From Candidatus Pelearchaeum maunauluense (GTDB lineage Archaea; Thermoproteota; Nitrososphaeria_A; Caldarchaeales; Caldarchaeaceae), in NCBI GenBank assembly GCA_030059675.1, contig JANVYQ010000004.1:121086-185085 (forward strand): a stretch of 64,000 nucleotides of DNA, read 5' to 3'. Under the pieces are notes generated by a model that searched no databases, had not been told where the DNA came from, and worked only from the letters and a program-made list of their open reading frames with translations. Below, piece after piece: positions 16,100 through 24,488 of the stretch. The stretch's first letter is position 1. Each line of letters starts with the position of its first letter. Position numbers and translations under genes: made by a program.

Positions 16100-16450
16100 C
16101 TATAACGTCTGGCCGCTCTTCTTCAGAACGTCCTCCAGCGTGTATCCCGTCTGTTGGGGCTTTGAGGCTTTGGGCAGGCTTGTGGCGTATTCCTCTGGGG
16201 CTTCCTGGACTATTGTTATCTTGAGAGCCTTCTCAAGCCTGCGCGCCAGCTCTATTGGAGGGTGGAAGACGCCCTGCTCTATCTTCCTAATCACGGTAGC
16301 CTTTTCCTTGACGAGCGCGGCCAGCTCTTCCTGCGATAGGCCCATTTTCTCGCGCGCCCGCCTCACCTGCTCCCCAAAATCCTCAACATACTCATACTCC
16401 TCTGCCAGTAATCCCTTATTGCGGGGCTTTCTCCTCAAAGGCTGGGGCAT
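16100..16450 (-). CDS. MBF1-type HTH protein lacking the zinc ribbon
   Basis: The 116-aa protein contains the Cro/C1 helix-turn-helix of archaeal multiprotein bridging factor 1 (FGEQVRRAREKMGLSQEELA, IRKIEQGVFHPPIELARRLE). Canonical aMBF1 begins with a four-cysteine zinc ribbon. Here only a short basic segment (MPQPLRRKPRNKGLL) precedes the HTH and the sole cysteine belongs to an optional extension from TTG 16468. An in-frame TAG just upstream of that TTG rules out a longer start. The C-terminal tail ends in LEDVLKKSGQTL. It lies 37 nt downstream of nep1. Confidence 0.83.
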   Translation of the reverse strand: MPQPLRRKPRNKGLLAEEYEYVEDFGEQVRRAREKMGLSQEELAALVKEKATVIRKIEQGVFHPPIELARRLEKALKITIVQEAPEEYATSLPKASKPQQTGYTLEDVLKKSGQTL

Positions 16451-16487
16451 AATAGCAACACCACACAACTAACTATGTAATCCTACC

Positions 16488-17183
16488 TCATATTCCTTTC
16501 CCAATCATCGCAGCCTCCACGCTACATAATGTTCTGGATACCGTTATCCAGGCTTCAAGTGGAGTATCGTGTATCTTTATCTTCATGTCAGCCAGTCTTT
16601 CTGTATCTCTGGAGAAACCGCCGTGTGGGAAGCCGCCTATCAAGACCATGGGCTTCTGCGTTGATATTATCTCCAGGCCAAGTCCCCTCACATCTCTATA
16701 CTCCCCATCCTCGCTCAGCAAGTAAATCCTTGTTGGCGATAGCTCGTTGACCAGCTGCTGGATGGATGCCCGTCTAATTGCGAGTAGCACGCCACCGTCT
16801 TCAGACCTTATCTCGCCGAGCTGGTATAGCTGTTCAATAAGCCCCTTAAACCGCTCATAGACGCGCGGCAGCCTAACCCATGGTTTCACGTCTATTAAGT
16901 ATCCATCCAAGGTGGAGATATACACGCTGAGGAGTCCGCGTTTATTGAGGGGGGAGCCCAGAGCCTCTAGTAGGGAGAAATGCGCTATGTCTGGCCTGCC
17001 GCGCTTATGGGCTTGGGGCAGGTTCTTCATGGCTGCATGGTGGTAAGACCTGTCCAGCAATAGCTCGCCAGGCTTCTTCCCACGCTGCCTGGCGTAGTTA
17101 GCCACGGCAGGATGCCGCCAACACTCGCGCGGCACAAGCTCAAGAGCAGCCTCAACCAAGACTAGGGTAAGCTTCTCCAACAC
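16488..17183 (-). CDS. nep1: Nep1/Emg1 rRNA pseudouridine N1-methyltransferase
   Basis: The 231-aa SPOUT methyltransferase modifies a pseudouridine in the 16S/18S decoding region during small-subunit assembly. Family segments are LLLDRSYHHAAM, RGRPDIAHFSLLEALGSPLN, PLNKRGLLSVYISTLDG (the SAM and RNA-contact core), VLIGGFPHGGF (knot region) and EAWITVSRTLCSVE. Length is typical. It shares its strand with mbf1, hflX and the PUA gene, a small translation-related run. Confidence 0.93.
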   Translation of the reverse strand: MLEKLTLVLVEAALELVPRECWRHPAVANYARQRGKKPGELLLDRSYHHAAMKNLPQAHKRGRPDIAHFSLLEALGSPLNKRGLLSVYISTLDGYLIDVKPWVRLPRVYERFKGLIEQLYQLGEIRSEDGGVLLAIRRASIQQLVNELSPTRIYLLSEDGEYRDVRGLGLEIISTQKPMVLIGGFPHGGFSRDTERLADMKIKIHDTPLEAWITVSRTLCSVEAAMIGKGI

Positions 17184-17254
17184 GCCTACCTGAGATAAGA
17201 GACCATAAAAAGGAGCCGATAACCATTAATCCGACGAAGCCACATAATATCTGG

Positions 17255-18370
17255 ATGCGGATAACGGGTATTGCAGACCTGCCACTCCACGGGGGCCATG
17301 CGCCCTCCTGGCTTGTCCGTAGGATGAAGCACCTAGCATCTGCTATAGTCCGTGTTATAGTTGATGACTATGGTGAGCGGGAGGTTTTACGCCGCTTGGG
17401 CGACCCCTTCTGGTTTCAGTCATTCGGCTGCGTGCTGGGCTTTGACTGGCACTCAAGCGGGCTCACCACGGTAGTTACAGGCGCTCTCCGCGAGGCGCTG
17501 AGCCTTGAGGAGCATGGCGTGGCGCTTGCTGGTGGTAAGGGTAGGATGAGCAGGACTGTTCACGAGCAGCTAAGCGCGGCCCAGCTAAGCGGTGGTGTGG
17601 CTGAGCAGCTTTATAGGGCGAGCAGGCTCACCGCCAAGGTGGATAACGCTGTCCTACAAGATGGATACAGCATATACCACCACGTAATAGCATACACATC
17701 CTCTGGGGAGTGGGCTGTAATCCAGCAGGGCATGAATGACGCTAACGGTTATGCGCGGAGATACCACTGGCTATGGGAGGATGTGGCGAGCTTCGTGGTA
17801 GAGCCTCATAGCGGGCTGGTCGGAGACAAGGTTGAGATGCGGGTCATCAACATGACATCTAAGGGGAGTGAGGAGGCGCGCCGTGTTTCGCTGGACATAG
17901 TTAGGGAGAGTCCCCAGAAGCTTATAAGACTCATAAACATAGCTTCATCAAGGCAGGAGACGCTAACAGCATTTACTTCATCACAGGACGAGCAGATAAA
18001 GTTGCCAGCGCATCTATCCATGCCGCGGAGGATAGACTGGGACACAGTGAGAAGAGCATATGACATGCAGCCCACCAACTACGAGGAGCTGGTGGATGTG
18101 AGGGGTATGGGGCCAGCAACGATAAGGGCACTGGCGCTTGTAGCTAGCATAATCTACGGCGCCGAAGTAGATTGGCGCGACCCAGTAAAGTATAGCTTCG
18201 CCCACGGTGGTAAGGATGGTGTTCCGTATCCCGTTGAGAGGCGGAGGATGGATAAGGTTATAGGCTTCCTCCGCGAGGCGGTTGAGGCCTCGGAAATAGA
18301 TGCGCGCGAGAAGAAGGACGCATTACGGAGGTTGCTAAGCCTTGAGAGACGTCTCTACGGTAGGGGGTGA
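17255..18370 (+). CDS. DUF763 protein
   Basis: The 371-aa protein matches DUF763 from its first residues (GIADLPLHGGHAPSWLVRRM) through FGCVLGFDWHSSGLTTVV, DGYSIYHHVIAY, YARRYHWLW and a late helix-hairpin-helix-like ELVDVRGMGPATIRALALV. DUF763 proteins are widespread in archaea and some bacteria. The HhH segment suggests DNA binding and a role in DNA metabolism, but no activity is established that I know of. Its TGA stop, 18368-18370, forms part of the Shine-Dalgarno site of rnp4. Confidence 0.9.
   Translation: MRITGIADLPLHGGHAPSWLVRRMKHLASAIVRVIVDDYGEREVLRRLGDPFWFQSFGCVLGFDWHSSGLTTVVTGALREALSLEEHGVALAGGKGRMSRTVHEQLSAAQLSGGVAEQLYRASRLTAKVDNAVLQDGYSIYHHVIAYTSSGEWAVIQQGMNDANGYARRYHWLWEDVASFVVEPHSGLVGDKVEMRVINMTSKGSEEARRVSLDIVRESPQKLIRLINIASSRQETLTAFTSSQDEQIKLPAHLSMPRRIDWDTVRRAYDMQPTNYEELVDVRGMGPATIRALALVASIIYGAEVDWRDPVKYSFAHGGKDGVPYPVERRRMDKVIGFLREAVEASEIDAREKKDALRRLLSLERRLYGRG
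18363..18370 (+). promoter_or_regulatory. Shine-Dalgarno site for rnp4 CTG start
   Basis: GGGGGTGA ends 6 nt before CTG 18377. GGTGA is complementary to the archaeal anti-SD UCACC. No ATG, GTG or TTG is available in frame before the conserved N-terminal helices of Rnp4. Confidence 0.65.
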
Positions 18371-18376
18371 AGCGCT

Positions 18377-18688
18377 CTGCGCAGGCCTAGTAAAAAGGCT
18401 CTGAGGGAATTCGCCCTCCAGAGGATAAAGAGAGCCCTGGACTTCGCGTTTGAAATATACCCAGAATATCCTGAGTATGCCGTAAGGGCTGTGAGGCAGG
18501 CGCAGCGCCTAGCCCAGAAAGTACGGCTGAGGCTCCCTACCACGTTGAAGCGGCGTTTCTGCCGTAAGTGCGGCACGCCATTCATAGGCTCGCAGACATT
18601 CTCGGTGCGCGTAAGGCAGAACCGCGCTACGCATGTGGTTGTCCGCTGCAAGCTATGCGGCCACACGAGGCGCTTCTACGTCTCCTAG
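18377..18688 (+). CDS. rnp4: RNase P subunit Rnp4 (Rpp21), CTG start
   Basis: The 103-aa protein is the zinc-binding RNase P protein. It has two N-terminal helices (KALREFALQRIKRALDFAFE, EYAVRAVRQAQRLAQKVRL) and the LKRRFCRKCGTPF...RCKLCGHTRRF zinc ribbon with two CxxC pairs. The only in-frame ATG/GTG/TTG candidate is GTG 18491, which would delete the conserved helices. The frame upstream is closed by the DUF763 TGA at 18368. CTG 18377, 6 nt after GGGGGTGA, is the best start. It is presumably translated from the DUF763 message. Confidence 0.8.
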   Translation: MRRPSKKALREFALQRIKRALDFAFEIYPEYPEYAVRAVRQAQRLAQKVRLRLPTTLKRRFCRKCGTPFIGSQTFSVRVRQNRATHVVVRCKLCGHTRRFYVS

Positions 18689-18757
18689 CTGAGAAGCCTA
18701 TAAATTATTGCTTTATAGGGAGGCGGGGAGAGGAAAGAAGCTCAGCGGCGGTGTAGC

Positions 18758-19183
18758 ATGTCGCTTACAGTAATGCGGGCAGACGCGCAGAAGCTCATAG
18801 AGAGGGTAGCGGAGTATCTCAAGACAAACCAGCTGGTAAAGCCCCCACCCTGGGCTATGTTCGTAAAGACGGGCGTGCATAAGGAGAGGTCTCCCACAAA
18901 CCCTGACTGGTGGTATATACGGGCTGCAGCGGTTCTACGCAAGCTCTACGTTAAAGGCCCGCTGGGCGTCTCGCGGCTGCGCAAGATGTATGGCGGGAGG
19001 CATAGGGCCAACCAGCATCCGCCGCACTTCGCGCCAGGAAGCGGCGCAATAATAAGGAAAGTCCTACAACAGCTGGAGAATGCGAACCTGGTTACGAAGG
19101 CTGATAAGAAGGGGCGAACCGTAACCGCGAAGGGACGTAAGCTTCTGGAGGAGGCCGCCCGCGGGGTAATAGCTAGGAAGTGA
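18758..19183 (+). CDS. rps19e: Ribosomal protein S19e
   Basis: The 141-aa small-subunit protein of archaea and eukaryotes has diagnostic segments KPPPWAMFVKTGVHKERSP, DWWYIRAAAVLRKLYVKGPLGVSRLR, YGGRHRANQHPPHF and a winged-helix end (VLQQLENANLVTKADKKGR). It is absent from bacteria. A TATA-like CCTATAAATT near 18700 lies about 55 nt upstream. An internal Met at residue 6 is the alternative start. The 3' end overlaps the convergent acetyltransferase by 11 nt. Confidence 0.94.
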   Translation: MSLTVMRADAQKLIERVAEYLKTNQLVKPPPWAMFVKTGVHKERSPTNPDWWYIRAAAVLRKLYVKGPLGVSRLRKMYGGRHRANQHPPHFAPGSGAIIRKVLQQLENANLVTKADKKGRTVTAKGRKLLEEAARGVIARK

Positions 19184-19619
19184 GAGCCAGCCTCATGATG
19201 TAGGCGTCCTCCCCATCCTTATAATACCTGGGTATCTTCCCTACCTTCTCAAAACCATGCTTCTCGTAGAAGCTTATCGCAGCGCTGTTGGATACTGCCA
19301 CCTGCAGGTCTAGATACTCCACTTCCTCTGGGAGTTGTCTGATTATGCTGCGTAGCAGTAAAGCCCCTACTCCGCGCCGCCTGTGCTGGGGATGAACCGC
19401 TATAGAGAGGAGTAGGGCATTCCTCTCCTCAACCCTAGCCACAGCGTATCCCACGACCCTACCAGAATCCTCGGCTACTAGGAACAAAGAGCTGGGGCTG
19501 GCTAGTAGTGTTAGGAACACGACGAAACCATAGGGATGGTTGAAGGACTTTCGCTCAATATCATATATCGCCAGCAGGTCGTTTAACGCTGCTCTCCTAA
19601 TGGTTGTTGCCCCGCTCAA
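19173..19619 (-). CDS. RimI-like GNAT N-acetyltransferase
   Basis: The 148-aa GNAT enzyme has the acetyl-CoA loop HPQHRRRGVGALLLRSII (R/Q-x-x-G-x-G/A) and the C-terminal LQVAVSNSAAISFYEKHGFEKVGKIPRYY typical of RimI/Ard1, which acetylate protein N-termini. A central VVGYAVARVEERNALLLSIAV strand pair is present. Archaeal members act broadly on N-terminal Ser/Ala/Met. The stop overlaps the start of the next minus-strand gene by 4 nt. Confidence 0.9.
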   Translation of the reverse strand: MSGATTIRRAALNDLLAIYDIERKSFNHPYGFVVFLTLLASPSSLFLVAEDSGRVVGYAVARVEERNALLLSIAVHPQHRRRGVGALLLRSIIRQLPEEVEYLDLQVAVSNSAAISFYEKHGFEKVGKIPRYYKDGEDAYIMRLALTS

Positions 19620-19852
19620 CTCCTCAGTGCCAAGAGTATGAGATAGATGAGGAGCAGCGCTATTATGAGTATGGGCGACGTGCCTATGAAGAAGCCATCA
19701 ACCCGCGTACCCCATACCAATAGTGGGTGAATCTTGTCAAGTCTATCAAACAGGCGCGATAGTATGGGGAGTGCTACGAGTATTATGCCAAGGATTATGA
19801 GCAGTATCCCCAGGAATGTGAATGGGGCGAAGATGCTCTGATTCTGAGCCAT
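19616..19852 (-). CDS. Small two-helix membrane protein
   Basis: The 78-aa protein has hydrophobic segments FLGILLIILGIILVALPIL and ILIIALLLIYLILLAL joined by a polar loop (SRLFDRLDKIHPLLVWGTRV). It begins 1 nt downstream of the phosphoribosyltransferase gene and overlaps the acetyltransferase by 4 nt, so the three form one operon. The family resembles short archaeal membrane proteins of unknown role. Confidence 0.7.
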   Translation of the reverse strand: MAQNQSIFAPFTFLGILLIILGIILVALPILSRLFDRLDKIHPLLVWGTRVDGFFIGTSPILIIALLLIYLILLALRS

Positions 19853-20512
19853 CTACGTACCAGCCTCCATCCGCGCTGCTGCAGCTAGTAGTTTTATCAC
19901 CTCCTCATCGCTCGTCTGCTCAAACTCTTCGTAAAACTGCCCTATGGCATAGAACTCGCTGGGTGTTTGTAGGCAGTACACCTCATCAACCTCAGCGCGT
20001 ATCTTTGCGACGGTCTCTGGCGGCGCTACTGGAACTGCGACGACTATCTTACGCGCACCTAGGCCGCGGACGTATTTTATCGCAGCCCGCATGGTGGCGC
20101 CTGTCGCTAGGCCGTCATCAACGAGGATTACCGTCTTGCCGCGTATATCCACTGGCGGCCTACCGCCGCGATAGCGTTCAACTCTCCGCTTTATCTCGCG
20201 TATCTCCATCTCCGCCGTCTCCCTGATGTATTCGTCGGACGCTCCGACGAGTTGGGCTATGTTTTCTTCAACAACCAGCGAGCCATCTTCAGCCACAGCG
20301 CCCACGGCCAGCTCAGGCTGGTATGGTGCTCCTATCTTCCTAGGAACGACCACATCCAGTGGGGCGTTTAGGGCTTTAGCCACCTCGTAGCCTACTACGA
20401 CGCCTCCCCTAGGGATAGCCAAGACCACCGCATCCCCTAACCCGGCCTCACGAAGCTTAGACGCCAATAAGCGCCCAGCATCGGTCCTACTCCTGAAAAT
20501 CATCCAAAACAT
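19853..20512 (-). CDS. Phosphoribosyltransferase-domain protein
   Basis: The 219-aa protein has a type I PRTase fold with the PRPP loop VILVDDGLATGATM, preceded by LAIPRGGVVVGYEVAKALN and PRKIGAPYQPELAVGAVAEDG. This matches the group of stand-alone phosphoribosyltransferases that handle unknown or nucleobase-like substrates in bacteria and archaea. Met at residue 4 (MIFRSRTDAG) is an alternative start. It leads a three-gene minus-strand operon. Confidence 0.88.
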   Translation of the reverse strand: MFWMIFRSRTDAGRLLASKLREAGLGDAVVLAIPRGGVVVGYEVAKALNAPLDVVVPRKIGAPYQPELAVGAVAEDGSLVVEENIAQLVGASDEYIRETAEMEIREIKRRVERYRGGRPPVDIRGKTVILVDDGLATGATMRAAIKYVRGLGARKIVVAVPVAPPETVAKIRAEVDEVYCLQTPSEFYAIGQFYEEFEQTSDEEVIKLLAAAARMEAGT

Positions 20513-20577
20513 AGCTATGGTCTATCATGCTATTAGCCTTTTCATCGGCAAAATGCTAGAACCAGCCCCTACGGAAT

Positions 20578-20586
20578 AGCTTTATA
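20578..20586 (+). promoter_or_regulatory. TATA box for rpoP
   Basis: GCTTTATAT predicts transcription near 20608, giving a roughly 15-nt leader with an AGAGAGG purine stretch before ATG 20623. Confidence 0.45.
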
Positions 20587-20622
20587 TTCTCAGACAGCAA
20601 CCACCGTTTCAGAGAGGCTGTT

Positions 20623-20826
20623 ATGAGCGAGCACGTGATGGAGGGTAAGATTCTATACCAGTGTGTAAGGTGTGGTAGGCTGTTTGAGAAGGAGAAGATG
20701 CCCAAGGTGGCTGAGACACGCTGCCCTGTGTGCGGCTATAACGTGATAAAAAAAGCCAAGGCGCCTGCTGCCAAGCTCATAAAGACCTCAGAGCTGGGCA
20801 AGGACATTGTACGGATGTCGGTATAA
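20623..20826 (+). CDS. rpoP: RNA polymerase subunit Rpo12 (P)
   Basis: The 67-aa protein is the small zinc-ribbon subunit shared with eukaryotic RPB12. It has YQCVRCGRLF and TRCPVCGYNVIKKAKAPAA, two CxxC pairs and the basic tail that docks on Rpo3/Rpo2. It is slightly longer than usual: the C-terminus extends by LIKTSELGKDIVRMSV. Met at residue 6 would give a more typical start. Confidence 0.9.
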   Translation: MSEHVMEGKILYQCVRCGRLFEKEKMPKVAETRCPVCGYNVIKKAKAPAAKLIKTSELGKDIVRMSV

Positions 20827-20926
20827 GGCCATCCAAGCGTAGGCTGGTGGAGAATACCCGAATAATCTTCACAGAGCCGAGTCTTGTGAAGATTTAAGAT
20901 GCGCTGGGCTGGGATAAGCCTCGTAG

Positions 20927-21727
20927 ATGGCTTTAGAGCTGCCGCCCGAGCTAGTGAAAGCGGTACCGCTGCCAGCATACATAGCGGAGCCGCTGCTGGC
21001 CATAACGCTCACAGCAGTAGCCATAATAGCTGTGCGCAAAATAGCGGCACCGCTAATCGCGATAATCTCATACAGGATAAGCGGACTCGTAAAGCTGGTC
21101 GGAACAATATCCTCAATCATCATAGGCTCAGTAATGGCCCACTCAACGCTCAACCCAACATCTGGAGAGACAATAGTAATGGCCGTAGCACTAGGCGGCG
21201 CGATAGCGCTCCTCTACACACCACTAACAAACATGCTCGCCGGAGACATTCTAAGAATGACCAGAACAGTGAGAGAAGGGGATGTGATAAGCGTCTCCAA
21301 CCAGCTCTACAAAATCCAGAAAATAGGCGAGGTGCATACGCTCCTAGTAACCCCAGACCTACGCTACGAGTATCATCCAAACATGATGTTCCTCAAGGAG
21401 CGGATACTAAACTATACCAAGTCTGGAGCAGGTCTGGTAACGGTTAACGTGGTTGTTAATGGTAGGAGTGTTAATCTGAGTGATGTTAAGCTGATGATGC
21501 TCAAGGTGGGGACTGACGTTGCCAAGAGTGAGCTGGCCGCTGGGCGTGCTGCTGATGTCCGCGTTGTGTCTATAAGAGGCGACGAAGTAGAGCTTCAGCT
21601 AAGGCTCTACATACAAACGCCAACCAAGGCCGAGTCCCTGGCGTCGCTCATACTGGAGAGAATATACATGAAGCTGGCTGAATCAACCAGCAGGGCTTAT
21701 GTGGGCGCTCATACGCGGGCTACTTGA
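20927..21727 (+). CDS. MscS-family mechanosensitive channel
   Basis: The 266-aa protein has an N-terminal hydrophobic part with three or four helices (AEPLLAITLTAVAIIAV; LIAIISYRISGLVKLVGTISSIII; ETIVMAVALGGAIALLYTPL). The MscS middle beta domain follows (NMLAGDILRMTRTVREGDVISV), then a mixed alpha/beta C-terminus (MKLAESTSRAY). The pore helix followed by the GD-x-I motif identifies the family, which releases solutes on osmotic down-shock. TATA-like GATTTAAG near 20890 serves it. The end overlaps the convergent gene by 8 nt. Confidence 0.8.
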   Translation: MALELPPELVKAVPLPAYIAEPLLAITLTAVAIIAVRKIAAPLIAIISYRISGLVKLVGTISSIIIGSVMAHSTLNPTSGETIVMAVALGGAIALLYTPLTNMLAGDILRMTRTVREGDVISVSNQLYKIQKIGEVHTLLVTPDLRYEYHPNMMFLKERILNYTKSGAGLVTVNVVVNGRSVNLSDVKLMMLKVGTDVAKSELAAGRAADVRVVSIRGDEVELQLRLYIQTPTKAESLASLILERIYMKLAESTSRAYVGAHTRAT

Positions 21728-22403
21728 TAAGCGGAAAAACATGCTCCACAACATAGTCCATAAACTTGTCCTCAGATATTCTTGAGAAAGAGGTTACCAC
21801 GCAGTTCCTAGTAAGCCCCAGAACAGCGCTACTACCCTGAACCGTGAAGACAAGATACCAAATCTTCCCATGCATTAGATACTCCTCATACTTTCCCGTC
21901 GTCTTGAGCGAATCGCCGTAGAGGGCAACCTTATCCACGCCTGGGAAATCCAAGTTATCAAAATAAATCACCTTCGTAGCTTCTGGATTCCTCTCGTGGA
22001 AAGCCCTGAGGTTATCTGCTGGAATCTGCGCCTCCACAACCCCTCTATATGTCAGGAATAGGTGGTGCGAGAGTATAGAGGCGACAGCGTTAGCAAAATG
22101 CTTCTTCTGAAGCACGGTAAGAAATATCCTACCACCAACATCATGAAAGTAAATACGTGCTGAAGCCGTCTTCAGAGTGGGAACCACTTTCCCGCGCTGA
22201 TTTATGAAAATAATCTTATCGCGATAAAAGATGCATGTAAGTATGTTCCTCTTCGTATCAAGGTCATCAACACCCGTAATAAGCTCAAACTCATGGTCAT
22301 CAACCTTCTCGTTCTCAACTCTCCTGAAGTCGCGTAGCTTATCGGCAATCTCCTCAAGCGACGTTGGAGTCTTTACCTCAAATATCTTGGCAGCGAGAAC
22401 CAT
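21720..22403 (-). CDS. Uncharacterised soluble protein
   Basis: The 227-aa alpha/beta protein has no family I recognise. It begins with a short basic/hydrophobic stretch (MVLAAKIFEVKTPTSLEEIA) and contains many aromatic and charged beta strands (ILTCIFYRDKIIFINQRG, IYFHDVGGRIFLTVLQKKHF, VIYFDNLDFPGVDKVALY, KIWYLVFTVQGSSAVLGL) and no transmembrane segment. ATG 22403 sits inside the last codons of the epimerase gene, a 26-nt overlap, so the two are probably co-expressed. A frame to 22439 is possible but less likely. Confidence 0.65.
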   Translation of the reverse strand: MVLAAKIFEVKTPTSLEEIADKLRDFRRVENEKVDDHEFELITGVDDLDTKRNILTCIFYRDKIIFINQRGKVVPTLKTASARIYFHDVGGRIFLTVLQKKHFANAVASILSHHLFLTYRGVVEAQIPADNLRAFHERNPEATKVIYFDNLDFPGVDKVALYGDSLKTTGKYEEYLMHGKIWYLVFTVQGSSAVLGLTRNCVVTSFSRISEDKFMDYVVEHVFPLIK

Positions 22404-23337
22404 CCATGCCCGACCCCCTTGTCTGCTGCGGAAACTCAAATAGCCATCTCTTAAGCTCGACTTTGGGCCAAAACCCCAACAGCGAAGATGCCTTATCTAT
22501 CCTAGCCGCGCTGAAGCCTATATCACCCTCTCTGGGCGGAAGCATCTCCACCATATCCAAACCCAAGCCATAGGCGTCCAGAACCAATCTGGCAAGCTCA
22601 TAGATGCTCACTGGCTTGCCTGAAGCTATGTTAAATATATCAAAACTAGAGCTGGAGCTGATATTTCTCAACGCGGCTTCAAAGCCCTGTATCACGTCTG
22701 AGATATGTACGAAATCACGGGTCTGATTGCCGCTTCCATATATCTTGAGCTTCTGCTTGTTTGACGCAGCCTTTAGAAACGCGGAGATTACGTCATCTCT
22801 AAATCTTCCATTCCTCTCAAGGCCGTAGACGTTAAAGAGGCGTAGAACGATGCATCTAAGCCCGTAGAGCCTTGAATACTCCTCAAGCACCTTCTCAGAA
22901 ACCAGCTTACTATATCCATAAAACGACACAGGCCTACATTCCTGCTCCTCTACCGCTGCGCTTCTAATATCTCCATAAACCGCCGCGGAGGAGGAGAAGA
23001 TTATCCCTTTGACACCACAAGCCAGGGAGGCTTCGGCTATGTTGTATGTGCCTACAACGTTGGAGGCGAATGCAATATCGTGATTAGCCTCACATGCGGG
23101 AACGCCTGCAACGGCAGCCAAATGAAAAACATACTCAACATCCCGCAAAACATATCCCAAGCCGTCAGGCCTTGATATGTCCAGTCTGAAGACCTTAAGA
23201 CTTGATAGGTCTCTCAGATTATCTACACTGCCCGAGGAGAAGTTATCAATAACCAATACCTCGTGACCTAAGCGTAGAAGGTGTTCGACCAAGTATGCGC
23301 CTATGAAGCCACCCCCGCCTGTTACAGCTATCCTCAT
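22378..23337 (-). CDS. NAD-dependent sugar-nucleotide epimerase
   Basis: The 319-aa extended short-chain dehydrogenase has the NAD loop TGGGGFIGAYLVEHLL, catalytic YGYSK (Tyr-x-x-x-Lys) after IIFSSSAAVYG, and DFVHISDVIQGF in the substrate lobe. This is the UDP-glucose 4-epimerase group. The exact sugar cannot be read from sequence. It follows a glycosyltransferase gene by 27 nt, so it probably supplies activated sugars for surface glycans or N-glycosylation. Confidence 0.9.
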   Translation of the reverse strand: MRIAVTGGGGFIGAYLVEHLLRLGHEVLVIDNFSSGSVDNLRDLSSLKVFRLDISRPDGLGYVLRDVEYVFHLAAVAGVPACEANHDIAFASNVVGTYNIAEASLACGVKGIIFSSSAAVYGDIRSAAVEEQECRPVSFYGYSKLVSEKVLEEYSRLYGLRCIVLRLFNVYGLERNGRFRDDVISAFLKAASNKQKLKIYGSGNQTRDFVHISDVIQGFEAALRNISSSSSFDIFNIASGKPVSIYELARLVLDAYGLGLDMVEMLPPREGDIGFSAARIDKASSLLGFWPKVELKRWLFEFPQQTRGSGMDGSRCQDI

Positions 23338-23364
23338 AATTCCACTACTGCCTTTGATGGCATT

Positions 23365-24384
23365 CTAATAAGTTAAGACCCGCTCATATAGCTCCAGATA
23401 TTTTCCAATGACCACATCCCAGCTATACTCCCGTAAGATTAGGCTATACGCTTCTTCAGCCATCCGTGATGCCAGTTCCTTGTCATCCAGCAGCGTGTTT
23501 ATCGCTTCCGCAAGCTGTTGGGGGCTGTCTGGCTCCACCAGCAGGCCTGTCTTCATGTGGCTCACCAGCTCCACGTTGCCGCCAACATTCGTAGCTACTA
23601 CTGGCGTTCGCATGGCCATGGCCTCAAGGAGTGCTGTGCTAAGCCCCTCAGCCCGCGAGGGGAGGACGAAGATGTCAGAGCCTCTAATTATTCTCTGAGC
23701 CTCCCAACGGCTCATCGCGCCCAAGAATGTCACATTATCCAGATTATGCGCAGCTCTCCGTAGCCCCTCCTCAGCGGGGCCCGAGCCCACGATTATGAAA
23801 CGCGCTCTACCAACCAGCTGCGCCGCTTTTATCAGAGTATCGACACCCTTCTCCCTTGATAGCCTACCCACGTAAGCAACCTGAGGTGCGCCCATCCTAA
23901 TGCCATCGCTGGGGAGCTTCTTTAGGTCTATCGCGTTCGGTATATGCGCTACCTCAAACCCCATCGCGCTATAAGCCTCTGCAGCCTCCCTTGAGACAAC
24001 AGTTACCGCGTCAGCCCATTTGATAGCCCTTCTCTCCAACCAGCCCGCTGCGCGGCCCACGGCCCCGCCGTGAAGCAGAATAACCTGCCGCGAGTAGATT
24101 CCATGGATGGTTAGTATCCTGCGCCCAGACGCTAGGCGCATAGGTATGGCTGACGGAATATTATGCGCATGGATAATATCGTATTTCTCACCTAACACCT
24201 TAAGCGCCGCGAATAAAGCGAAAGAGGGGTTGGCGAGCCTCCTAACACGCAGGACAAGTGTGTTATTGGATGTTACATAATAAACCTCAAACCCCCGCTC
24301 ATGAAGCTTCTCACCAAGCTCCTCTACGTGCTGGGCTATACCACCCAGCCCACCCATCGTCGGTGATATTAGCAGGATACGCAT
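23365..24384 (-). CDS. GT4 family glycosyltransferase
   Basis: The 339-aa GT-B enzyme has an N-terminal acceptor lobe (LLISPTMGGLGGIAQHVEEL) and a C-terminal donor lobe with VAYVGRLSREKGVDTLI and the E-x7-E-type PSRAEGLSTALLEAMAMRTPVV. It is a retaining glycosyltransferase that probably acts at the inner membrane face on lipid-linked sugars. ATG 24384 follows a GAGGGTG site by 9 nt. A TATA-like element at 24420-24428 on the minus strand supports a short leader. Confidence 0.9.
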   Translation of the reverse strand: MRILLISPTMGGLGGIAQHVEELGEKLHERGFEVYYVTSNNTLVLRVRRLANPSFALFAALKVLGEKYDIIHAHNIPSAIPMRLASGRRILTIHGIYSRQVILLHGGAVGRAAGWLERRAIKWADAVTVVSREAAEAYSAMGFEVAHIPNAIDLKKLPSDGIRMGAPQVAYVGRLSREKGVDTLIKAAQLVGRARFIIVGSGPAEEGLRRAAHNLDNVTFLGAMSRWEAQRIIRGSDIFVLPSRAEGLSTALLEAMAMRTPVVATNVGGNVELVSHMKTGLLVEPDSPQQLAEAINTLLDDKELASRMAEEAYSLILREYSWDVVIGKYLELYERVLTY

Positions 24385-24445
24385 ACCACGCACCCTCAAA
24401 CACGCGGAGACCATGAGTTAAGTATATGGCGGGACTAGCAATACG

Positions 24446-24452
24446 TTTAAAT
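24446..24452 (+). promoter_or_regulatory. TATA box for rps17e
   Basis: TTTAAAT predicts a transcript start near 24475, immediately before the AGGTGA Shine-Dalgarno site at 24477-24482 that serves CTG 24489. Confidence 0.55.
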
Positions 24453-24476
24453 CCACGAGCATAAAACGCGGTTCGT

Positions 24477-24482
24477 AGGTGA
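24477..24482 (+). promoter_or_regulatory. Shine-Dalgarno site for rps17e CTG start
   Basis: AGGTGA ends 6 nt before CTG 24489, the same core and spacing as at rnp4. The alternative GTG 24498 would be 15 nt away, too far for normal pairing. Confidence 0.65.
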
Positions 24483-24488
24483 TTACCG

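Noticed and set aside
20899..21447. 182-aa frame overlapping the MscS gene
   Set aside because: It is Asn/Arg/Ser-rich and out of frame with clear membrane helices of the channel, so it is a shadow frame.
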